From positions 5,022,001 to 5,086,000 of the forward strand of contig JAZGTN010000025.1 in the NCBI GenBank assembly GCA_037783415.1: 64,000 bases of DNA, written 5' to 3'. Origin of the DNA: Leptasterias polaris (Eukaryota > Echinodermata > Asteroidea > Forcipulatida > Asteriidae). The position numbers and the translations under genes are program-made. Positions 51,301-63,300 of this stretch are shown in pieces; position 1 is the first letter of the stretch; each line of letters starts with the position of its first letter. Below the pieces are notes generated by a model. It did not search any database and had not been told where the DNA came from. It saw nothing but the letters and a program-made list of their open reading frames with translations.

Positions 51301-54300
51301 TGATACCCATGCTGACATCTTGAAAGAATGTAAAAGAGGTAATCCTGTTTCAGCCCCAGGAGTAGGTTGCAACCTGCCCCTGGTGACAGTTGATTTGGGT
51401 CGACAGCAAAAATTAAGTGTAGTCCTCACCTTGGGACAGTTTATTCATCCTGATTGGTCCAAAAAAGATCACGTGACCGGGTCATGTTTAAATGTGCGAT
51501 ATAAATACAGTTGGAAGTGATTAAACATGACCTGACTTTATTGTGTCTAAAGAGGGCGCTATCAGATGATTGCGCAGAGCCTACAAGTTTCACAGCCTAA
51601 TTTAGGTTTGCAGGTTGCATAATTAGCTCATGCAAGTCACAACAAATACGAATTTTGTTTGAAGGTGTAAAAAGTGCACTAAGTAAAACACAAAATGTGT
51701 CTCCCAAAATGGTACAACCAAAATTATCGTGATGACATTAGAGGAATTCAATCAATACGCAATAATTCAAATTCTGACGTTCTCTGTTTTTACCTTCAGA
51801 GCCAACTCCATCTGTATCGCCGTCCACGTCTTTTCCTCAGTCACCCACCAGCAGTAAGTTTAGGAAATTCCTAGTTTGAATTTGTGTAGTAGAAAGAAGT
51901 GAATGATTTAAATAATCCTCAAATCTTTTGAAAGAACTAAAATTGGGTGTCTTACAGGTGACTTACACTAGAGTGCACCCTCCATTTTTCCAAAAGGGGT
52001 CAACTAAAAACCCACATGTCAAACTCCGGCCGTGACGCACATGCAAATAGGGACCTTGAAGTGGCTATGATAAATGTGACAAGCCTTCACTGGCCTCACA
52101 AAAAGTACCATCTTATGCCATAAACAAAAATAAACAACATCTTCAAAGAACTGCCTAATGGCCGTTTTTGTGCTTACTGCGCTTGTTTCGATTTCATAGC
52201 GCTGCTAATGGCTTCCGGTGCTTACTGTATGAAAATGATTGACGTAACAAAGCAAATTTATGGTGAACCCGCAAGCTGACACCTAATTTTCTTGCTACAA
52301 AGTAGGACATCCTTTTGTGTTTACATTCCAGCTACTGAGTCAATAAACTAATTGGATTAGTTAGTTAATCTGTAAGTTAATCTGCACAGGCACTATCTTC
52401 TTCAGCTGGCTGTGAAATAGCAACCAATAGATATATTTGAAGTATGTTTTCTTCTTCTTCATGTATCGTACATTGTTGATACTGACAAAGTGTTGTCATA
52501 TTTTGAACTTTCAATCATGAAAATACATAAAGTATGAGCCGAGAACGTTCCGTACATTTTACATGTGTGACCACGTCCGTCCATGATGTGTGCGCATGGA
52601 TTTTGTTGTAGATGGTGTGTTGTTAAAAATGTTTAATAATTAATTCTCCACAGTAAGGAAAAGAGTAAATACAGTTTTGATTGCACTCCTACAACTCTTT
52701 TTTTTCCTTTGTTTTATATATTTTCATGGAATTCCCAAAAATTAAATGACTTATGTGATGTGCAATACGGCCTACTTTTTTGCTCGGCGTAGTGTTACTT
52801 TTGTACACGTACGTGTATGGTGGGTTGCCTGTGCACTGACTGAATCAATGGAGTATTGGGAACGGCAGTTCGGCGCAGACGATCGCAATAATACTCTACA
52901 AAGAGAGGTCACAGCTTTGATCTAGATACCAGTATGGAGGAAGGAAAGAGCATTCATAAGGAAAATAAAAACATTTAAATTATTTTTGAAAATATTTGGC
53001 TATTTATTCTCTGGTCATGTAGACGGGGTAGGCTTGTATGTGCAACAATTGAAAAGTGTGACTGTGTGATCGTGAACGACAGAAGAACGTGTGGAAATAA
53101 TAAGTCACATATTTTCCCACAATTTGAAGCATTTACAACACTAAATATATCAACTGAAGAAATCCATTCACCTTGATTTCAAATGGATATATTCCGGGTG
53201 GTAACTTTGGTTGACATGATAGACGCTTTCACCAAAAAACATGCTGCGGCATGCATGGTGTGTGCGGACTATTTTAAGCTGCGCAGGGCACCATCTCAAT
53301 TCTGTGAACCTCGTCCCCATGTATAATCAACATGTACGTGTACATGTGTAGGACGGTATAATCTACAGGGGACCTGTGAATAAGTGGGATACCGCGCACG
53401 TACTCGCATTGCGCAGAGAAGACTTTGCTCAGGATCGTTTACTGCCAAAAATTGTTGTGTTACAATCCTGATCCGCAGCCACAGGATATCAGTTTAGGAT
53501 ACCTGGCAGGCAAATCACCAAAACCTATCAGTCGAAACCTCATAAATGCATTCGATATTATCTTGGCTTCATGAAAATCTTAAGCCAGATAGCTGCTGTG
53601 CCAACACTGTTTGTTATTGCCAGCGATGTGGCGAAAAATAATAGAAATAAATAGGCCTATGTAAAACAAACGTGATAATTTGATGATTTTATTTTTTATT
53701 TTTTATTTTTAGGTTTGCAGAGTAGCTTAATTGATAACATTCAAATCCCTTGCTCAATATGATTAACTCTTATTTTGGAGCTTTTTAGGGGCTGCTAGGC
53801 CTACAGTAATTCTATTCTGTAAATTAACAATGCATGTGCAATCTCATTGGGAAAAATGCCGATAAATATACGCCTTTTTGTCCGTTTAGCAGATTGCAAA
53901 GCTTGTACTTTGCTATTGATACAAATTGTGTAACCTATGGGGTTTGGTCATGAAATTTGCTATATAAGTTATACTGAAACCCCCTCTACAAACATCCTGT
54001 GGGCCCCACCCCATGCAAGAAAAATGTTAGCTATGACCCTGTTTATTCCAGAATATACGGTGGGAGTTTAGATAGTGTTGCGAGATTGCAAAGCCTGCTT
54101 TTAATTCCAAAGCAATGATTGTAGTGCGGTGCGAGTTTCGGGCGCGAGATCGTACATGCTCTACTTTCGTTTTTGTGTTTATATATATATATTTAATGAT
54201 TTCGCAGAGTAGGCCTATCATAATTTTGTAGGGGTGCGAGTTCAGATTTATTATTAGGGGTGCGACATTGCAAAGTCTGCTTTATTTCCAGGGTATATGG

Positions 54301-57300
54301 GTGCGAGTTTAGATTTATTATTAGGGGTGCGACATTGCAAAGTCTGCTTTATTTCCAGGGTATGGGTGCGAGTTTAGATTTGGGGCTGCGAGATTGCAAA
54401 GCCTACTCTCTCTATTGTTGAAGTATGGTGGTGCGAGTTCTGACAGGTGCGATTCTACAAAATGTATAGACCCATTGCACAACGCACAGCGCGCATACAT
54501 GCGCGTAATTTTGGGGGTCAAAACGTGCACAAAAGGATGGTACACGTGTTTACGCACAATGCGCTTGTAAACACGTGTACCATTCTTTTGTGCACGTTTT
54601 GACCCCCAAAATTACGCGCGTGTAGATGATGACATCATATGCAATGGGTCTATAGTGGGCTTGGGGATAGCAAAATAAATAAAACAGATACAAACTAAAA
54701 ATATAAAAAAAATTAAAATGCAAGGGGAAAAGATACATGCAGGAAAATACTGGATCTTCATCAAACATTTAAATGAGTAGTGCATGATGTTACATACATC
54801 ACACAAAACAAGCTTTTGTTCTGTCCGTCCACTTTTTGGAGTCAACAAACTTTGCACGCAACTGATCATGTATTTTATGATTAATTGCAAACCGGATAAA
54901 AACAACAAGCAAAACAAGAAAAGAACAAAAACACACACAAAACAACAACAACAACATATCACACAAACAAAGAGGACTTTGGTGGCGACAGCTGAAAACC
55001 CTTGTATGAATTACCGATAGGAACACGGTTGCACGTTCATAGTGTCTTTATTACATGCAAGATCCACACTATGTCAAACCACCTGTATTTGACATTATTT
55101 TTGTTCATTGCTTATGCCAAAATAGTGTTTTTAACTCACTTTTTGTTTTTCATTGCTATAATAAAAATCGGTGTGCATTACTTAAATTTTAACTCAAAAT
55201 CAAACTTGTTTTGAATATAATATCTCATCAACTAAAACTTGCCTTATTTGCTTTAAATGATGTTTTAAAGATATGATATCATTTCGATAACAAACACAAA
55301 ACAGTTTCGATCAGTTTTATTTCCAAAGCTTAATGTTTAAACTCCCCCGATATTTCTCTCGTGTATTCCAAGACCTGCAGAAATACAACAACTAATTTTG
55401 ATTGCATTTTAAAGTAAAAATTAACAGAGTAGGCCTATGCCTCACAAAACCAAGAGGATTGCAAAAACTGTCATAACATCAAAACTGCTCTTCGCTAACT
55501 TTGATAAATATGATCACCGATTTTGATTAAATTTTTGCAAAGTAGTAATCATAATAATGATCAATGTTGCGTAGGTGATGGAAATGAATGCATTATTTAA
55601 AAGGTTTCATGTATGGCAAACATGAAGGATACTCTATTCATATTGTTGGTATTTGAATTCATCGTTAGCGATTTTCTAGAGTACAGTATCAATACATTAT
55701 ATTATTTATATGGCTTTGTGAAATAGTTTGAATAAAAAAATTTCTGAATGTACATGTGCATATCTCTTTCAGTTGGATCTCATTTACTGAGTGTATCAAT
55801 AGATGTTTTTCGTAGAAGACCATATAATGTTCTTACTTGATGACTTTAATAATCAACTTGGTAATCAACTTGAGCGAAGAACTAAAAAAGATAACATCCA
55901 ACCTTAAAGTAGTTCAGTATTCAGGATTTACAAGTTAGTTGTATCTTATAGCTCCATGGTTGAGGTTACTTTTGAAAGAGCTACAATTGTGCATACTGGG
56001 AGTCATAAATACTGAGACCAGTCTCTGCACGCTTCACTGGTTAAAAAGTAGTGCTGGCTGTACACACTTGGCAGTCTATTTAAAAGGATTATAAAACTGT
56101 GTGTTTGGCAAAGGGATTAAGAGATAAGAGGTGTGACTTGGTAAACACAAAAAGGATGTGTGACTGGTAATTCTCCCAAATGGTGCATTCCTGTAATAGT
56201 TTTAGGACACAAATTTGGTTGAGCAGCGCTATGAAATTGGCCAACTTGTCAACTTTGTTTACAGGCTACACTCCAAAAATGGCCTCAGCTGGTTAAACTG
56301 TTGAAGGCTCACTGTATAAAGTCAGAAAAGCCCAGTGTTCCGTTTTAATATCAAACCGACTCACGGACATCTAATTGTGTGTAGACATCTAATTGTGTAG
56401 ACAATACCAAGAAGTATGGAAATAAATGTGAGTTACAATTGGAAAATAAAGAAGAATTGATGTCACCATTGCAATATCATGTAAACTTGATGCCTTGTTA
56501 CATTGTCGTTAAAGTTAGTGTTTTAAAAATATTAAACATTTTCCTTTTCAGTTTCAGAGACTACAACTGTTCCTGGAACAACACAACCAGGTTTGTACTA
56601 GAGTTTGGACATTGAATCGGTTAACGGTTTAACAATAACAAACAAAATTGAAATGACATTTCTAAATTGCCTAAACGGTTAATTGAAGTTGACAGTAAAA
56701 CAATGAAGAACAAAGCAATCTGTTAAAAAAACAACTAACAATTTAAATTGGAACCTTACTTTTCTTGAATATTTCAACCACAGATGCTATAAAAAATTTA
56801 GCCCCGAACCATTTGGCACAGCAACTGTCTCTACAGTCTGAGGAATTTAAGCAGAAGCTGTACCTTGTGATTAAGCAAGTCATTGTACAGACATAATGCA
56901 AATCTAACTTGCAAACCGCTTATTGTAACCCTGCTAGGGCGTCAGTCTCCGTTTACCAGTGATGGTGTAACGGAAACCAACGTCCAACTTGAGGTTCCAC
57001 AATTTGTGTTCTGAAACTTACAACTATTCTGTGTTTGTTTTCAGTGTGTCAGTACCCGTTGTTGACGGACAGACAAACGCCCCGAGAGATCAAGTTCTAC
57101 TCGGTGGATACGTCGGTCATTGAGAGTAATTCTTCGCTAGGGTTGCTGGACGGACAGCCGTGGTCACCTGATGGTAATTCAGGTTACATTGAGGTAAGAA
57201 ATATGTTCAGTCAGTCCCTCTATTGACCCTCCACACCTCCCTCTGTTCAGTCAGTCCCTCTATTCAGTCAGTCCCTCTATTCACCCTCCACACCTCCCTA

Positions 57301-60300
57301 TGTTCGGTTAGTCCCTCTCTTTGACCCTCGAAACCTCCCTACATCCTCCACACCTCCCTCTGTTCGGTTAGTCCCTCTATTGCCCGCCACACCTCCCTGC
57401 TTGACAACACAGCAAACTACAACCATACGCCCTCCCAAAGAAAATACCAATGCTTCACGTTTATTTACAGAGCTATACTAACTCTTCTGATTCTGCTGAA
57501 AGTTTCCTGAAAATAAACAAAACTTTTCATGTTCTTGTGAACAAATTTGATAATCTCTATGTACTGCGTTAATCTGCGGGTTAAATTCCTTATCACATGT
57601 GCGCTCGTGGTATACAGAAAATATATGCGTCCTATATGAGACTGGCCTCATTTCGCCCTTTTCCACTCGTGCTTGTCTGCTAACTAATAGTTTTAAAAAT
57701 GCTGTGTGTTAAATGTGGAAGTCAATGAAATGAAATAAAAATTGAATTCTTTTCAACTTTATCTTTTTAGGTGCATTTCCTGGAGATTAGACGAGTCACA
57801 GCGATCACAGTGATTGGTGCTGAAAACCACGCTGAAGGATTTGTGTCCGAGTTCACCATTGAGTACACAAACACTCAACGAGATGATGAAAGACACACTG
57901 TACAGACGCTAGATGGGTTTGAGGTACGAACATATTTTGTCGTAGCCAAAAACGTGTATCTTCTAAAATAGCACTTACGTAATGCGTGAGCCTGAAATTG
58001 TCAGAATGTTGTTTCTCGCTTAAAAACAGCCCGGATGTACACAAATACAGATACAACTATTTGTCTGGAGCATTTTCCTGTGAGATATTTTTGCAAATTT
58101 GAGGTTCAATGTTTTTACACAGACACGAGGATGCTATGTCGTCATCAGTGCAAATAAAGCCTTTACCTCACATGTTTTACACTGCACAAAATACTCGCTT
58201 CAAACTGTCATTATCAGGCCTGTGAGATCTCCGCTTTAAAGCGGATATCTGTTGTTTTTTTTTGGCTGATTTTTTATTTCCGCTTTTTTTTCCGCTTTTA
58301 AAAAAACTTTTTGGCCTTATATCATGTATATGTACAACTACAATAATGTGAAATAAGCCTAGTTACTGGATCAATGGGGTGCCCTAATTAGACCAGCGTA
58401 AATGCGTTTCGCGCGATCACTTGACGTTCCACGATCATTCTTACATCATGTAGTGTTTCAGCTCTTTTTTTTAGGGTCCACTCACAGGCCTGCATTATTG
58501 TACTTGATGCATGTAATACTGAATTCTTATGTAGTGCTTTATCATATCCTTGGGGTGTTTCAAAGTGCTTATTATTTTTGTCAGCAGGATTAGCAGAGCT
58601 TTTGACGGAGACCCATTTATGCAGCACCTTTTTAACCCTCTTGCTGTCTGACCATTCAATACCATTCACTGTGGTTTTGAATGATAGATAAGCTATGCCA
58701 GCCTTGCAATATGATACCATGAGGGAATGCATGTACACAGTACACAGTTAGTTCTGTGCACAGTTGTGCCACCATACACAACTTTGGCAGTCTTGAATGG
58801 TTTCAAATGGTTGGTCAACTCACTTGAAAATGGTGCGAACAGTAAGAGGGTTAATGTTTTACATGGTGCTGTGGTGCATTCAGCACTTAGCACTGCCACT
58901 GCAAACCCCTTCTCTTTGCAATAAGAGTTCCTGTAGTTAGGCAGACATTGCTGAAATCCGTCTTAAAGGCACTGTACACGTTTGGTAATTACTCAAAATA
59001 TATATTAGCATAAAAACTTACTTGGTAACGAGCAACGGAGAGCTGTTGATAGTATAACACATTGTGAGAAACCACTCCCTCTGAAGTAACGTAGTTTTTG
59101 AGAAAGAGGTAACTTCTCACTAAAATAATAAAAGACTTCATGCATGAAGCCTTTTATTAGCATCTGAAAGCACACAAAACTGTGCAACAAGGGTGTTTTT
59201 TATTTCTTTATTTTCTTGCAACTTCGATGACCGATTCAGCCCAAATTTTCACAGGTTTGTTATTTTATGCATATGTTGGGATACACCGAGTGACAATACT
59301 GGTCTTTGATAATTACCAAACATGTTCAGTGCCTTTAAAAATAAAAGCTGCCCTGAACTTTTATTAGTAAATATAATTTAAATAAAAAAGTTCTTTGGGA
59401 TGTTTTAAAATTTTCTGTTTGGAAATTATATCTTGCAGACTTTTACAACGGACGGTATAACACCAGTGGTTCAGAAGTTTCAACGAAGTATTGTTGCCGA
59501 TCATGTTTACATCATCATCCAGCGATTTACCACAATGCCATTTATGCGTGTTGAGCTCTACGGCTGTCCACTCAGTAAGCCAACTTAATTTTTTATTTCA
59601 ATTGTTTACACTTCCCCAAGATATCGGTACAACATTGTGATTTGTCAAGTAATAAACCACAAGGGAAACTGACTGTTATACGGTAGTGAACGGTTGTATG
59701 GCTTCTGACTGGCCAAACCCAAACAAAGATATTTATAAAATAGACAGACTGTTACCATAGGGCTAGATAGCTCAGTTGGTAGAGCGATGGCAGGTTAATC
59801 TAGAGGTCATTGGCTCAAATCCTGCTCTAGTCAATTTTTTTTGTTCAACCCCAAATTATGTAAAATTTACTCAGTCAGTTTCCCTTGTGGTTTATTACTT
59901 GACATTCTTTAATAATATAGTGTCCAAGCCTCAAATTTGAAAATATCAATCACACCACCAAAGGAGAGTATTGTATTATTGAATTTTTCTGGAAATGAAA
60001 CCAAGGATGCCTCATAAATGAACTTAATCACTGTAGCTCGCAAGCCTGAGGAAACCTGTAAACGAGGGTGCTTGCTATGTGAACCAGAAACACCAGGGTT
60101 AACCCCTACTCATCAACGATAAGTGTTCTGGGTTCTTTTACATGCACTACCAATCCTTGTACATGGGACCAAGGGCTTAAGGTGCCATCAAAAGGACAAG
60201 GCAGTTATGGTAAAGTCATCTTGCTGAAGGACACAAGTGCCATGACCGGGACTCAAACCCACACTCTGCTGATCAGAAACACCAGAGCTTGAGTCCGATA

Positions 60301-63300
60301 CTCTTAACAGCTCGACCACAACATGCCATAAGTAATTATTTTAAAATTTTGTTTACAGTTATTCCACCCACATCTGAGAAGCCTACTCTGCCGACAACAG
60401 AGAGACCAACAACAGGTAAGATTCTAAACAATTAAATTAGTTTCTAAAATGCCTGATAGATCCTCATTTATTTCAGAAAAGAGAGATCTAGCAAGAAGCT
60501 TGTGACCTTTCCACTTTATTGGAAGTCGAGGTATATATAGACAGTGTTGCATTGTGTACCAGAAGAGTGACAGTCTGAGTCATGGCATATTACTTCGGTG
60601 GGATTCGAACCCAGGACTTTTGCCATTCTAGATCAGGGCTCGATTTCACAAAGAGTTAAGATTGATCGTAACTGCAAATCCATCGCAGTTGCTTAGCAAA
60701 GAGTGATGTCACAATACAAATCACTATGGTAATACTGATAACTCGTCATAAGATGAATCTTAGTGCTTTGTGAAATCGGCCCCAGATGTCTTACTACATG
60801 TACTAGACCACCGAGGTTGCCTGGTGATCTCAAGACTTGCAGGCTCTGAGTCTTCGCAGCTTTTTAAAAGATTCTGTTACGTTTTTTTCCATCAATTGAT
60901 TTTTCTTTTTCTTTCCTGAAATCTTGTTTTAGGACCAGTAACGACTGTTAAGGAGCTCACATTCCTGCCAACGACGCCCCCAATATTTTGTAAGTTTGGT
61001 TCAATTCGGGCAATTCATGATACAGGGCGCCCCCTACTGTACAATAAACCCAGGAAAGTCCTTTTTGGCATCTACCATTAGGTGTGTTTCAATGAGTTAC
61101 TTGGGTCATTAAATTTAATGGATACCAAGTTAATCTGCCTGGGGCAGTCAGCAGCACTACTGGTTTGTGCATGATCCAATATTAGGTCCACTGTTTGGAA
61201 AAGGAATTACATGGAGATAACAGGTGTGAGCTGTCAGACGAAAAGGATGTTTCATTTGAGCCTCTTTCTTTAATGGAGCTGTCCTGTATGGGTTTGCTGC
61301 AAGGCAAAACTCATTATCTGGGACATCTTGTTTTCTTGTGACTGTAGGTTGGTGAGACATGGAATCAGGAAATGCCTTTTCGGCCCCTACAGTTTACCCT
61401 ACAGAAATCAATAAATTTCTTTCATTTGTTTCTAATAAACTCATATTTGTTTTCCTCTCAGTTTGTGACAACAATTGTTACTGCATGGAGGATTGCAACG
61501 GTGTTGTGATTTGTACAGCGGGCTCGGTACCCTGTAACCCTTACTGTGAGTGTGACTCCAGTGGAAAAAAGCCTGATGCCAGTGGATACTGTGTTAGCAA
61601 ACCATCCGGCTGCGCTTGTGCTTACAACAACCAACAGTATGAGGTGAGTACATTTTAAATTTAATTTGGAGTTGAACGAAGACAAATTTGACTAAAGCGG
61701 GATTTGAACCAACTACCTTCAGTTTAATGTGTCGGCGCTCTACCATTTTAAGCTATCTGGCCCTATGTTGGCAGTCTCGCTATTTTGTCAATATTTTGTT
61801 CGGGGTGCCAGTCAGAAGCCATACAATTACAGTTCAAATTTACACTGGTCCCCAACAATCCAGGCTTCGGTGTTACAAATTTAATAACTTGCATTCTTGT
61901 AAGTAGTCTGTGCAATTCTTGTGCGTTTTCGAACTTCCCGAAACTTCTCGGATGCCTGAAAATGTTTTGATGAAAAAGAACTCTTTCCCTAAAACTATAT
62001 TTTGTAATATCCACAGCTCTCCAGTGCTTTTTACTACAGTAACTGAGTTTGTATGATCATTAACTTGTGGGGTATTTACCAAACTTACACCCTGCCTTTA
62101 AAAAAGTTACAATTTTCAATTTTGTTGCGCTTTAAAAACTTGTCATTACGAGAAAGCTCCATTAAAGAATTTTGGCCACAAAAACTCGGAAAGTATACAT
62201 CCTTTTCATCCATGAGGTGTGTTTACATTGAATTACTTGGGTCATTAAACTTAATGGATGCGCAGTTAATCTGCCTGGGTTAGTAGGCAGCCCTACTGGT
62301 TTGTGCATGATCCAACTAAGTCCACTGTTTGGAAAAGGAATTACATGGAGATAACAGGTGTGAGCTGTCAGACAAAAAGGATGTTTCATTTTAGCCTCTT
62401 TCTTTATTGGAGCTTTCCCGTAATGGGTTTGCCACAAGGACATAACTCATTTTCTGGGACATTATCTTTGGTAGAGAACAGGACATAAGTGCAATCTGTC
62501 ATAGACAAATTTTAATTAAGTCTAAGTCAATTTTAATCAATGACACACATCCATTACAGGAATTTTATGAGGAAATGAGATCTGGTTGAAGGCTGAGAAG
62601 TCTGAAGTGCAGAACCTATAGATATTTAAACTCTTTTCTACCACATTCTATTCATATTCTTAACGACAGTCAGTAACTTTCTCTCCTGTTATTTTTGTTC
62701 ATTATTTTGTATTTTTTGTGTGTATTATTATGTTGTAAATTTTTGGACGTGCCTTTGTGTAAATACAGTTTTAAGTTTTTTTTAAGTGTAAAATATTGAT
62801 CTTCTTCAGCATAATTTGTAATTCTGTAATTTTTTTAAATACATTTTTACGGTTATGAGCATGTTCTACAAAGCAAATTTCCAATTTTTTTTTAAAGTGT
62901 AAAATATTGATCTTCTTCAGCATAATTTGTAATTCTGTAATTTTGTTAAATACATTTTTACGGTTATGAGCATGTTCTACAAAGCAAATTTCCAATTTAT
63001 GGACAATAAATATTGAATTGAATTGAATTGTTTTGTTTTCTGTGACTCTAGGTTGGTGAGACATGGAGGCAAGGCCCATGTGAGGAATGCATCTGCCAGC
63101 CAGGCTACACCAAAGAATGTAATGTCATTGATGGATGCCAAAGTAAGTCCGGATAAACAGGTTTTTCCAAGTCAACCACTTCATGTCGGTATTAATATAA
63201 AAAAATCCAGCACAGCTGTGGTCTCATTTTTCAGAACTTTTTGGAGCTTCTTGAGTAATAGGTTACCTTTGAAAGTATCGTTGCCACAATGACACCCTGA

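Larger units (their letters stand above)
48025..51924 (+). repeat. Recent tandem duplication, two 1.95-kb units
   Basis: Unit 1 (about 48025-49974) and unit 2 (about 49975-51924) match almost base for base, with few substitutions and small indels. Each starts in the last 60 bases of the domain A exon (TTGGGATGCGAGACACAACA) and includes a MITE remnant, a complete domain B exon, a SINE and a linker exon. At the junction, AATCCTCAAAT of the unit end meets TTTGGGATGCG of the unit start, with only a few shared T bases, so no long repeat mediated it. Confidence 0.92.
51925..56551 (+). other. Intron 37, long and without exons
   Basis: About 4.6 kb without any exon that would keep phase. It contains GGTGCGAG direct repeats (54230-54440), a large palindrome (54466-54653), (TA)n and ACAACA-rich simple tracts, and otherwise AT-rich unique sequence. 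No gene on either strand is convincing. Confidence 0.5.

Noticed and set aside
59759..59832. Possible functional tRNA gene
   Set aside because: A and B boxes are good, but the acceptor stem does not pair well and the sequence is embedded in a repeat with several similar copies in the window.
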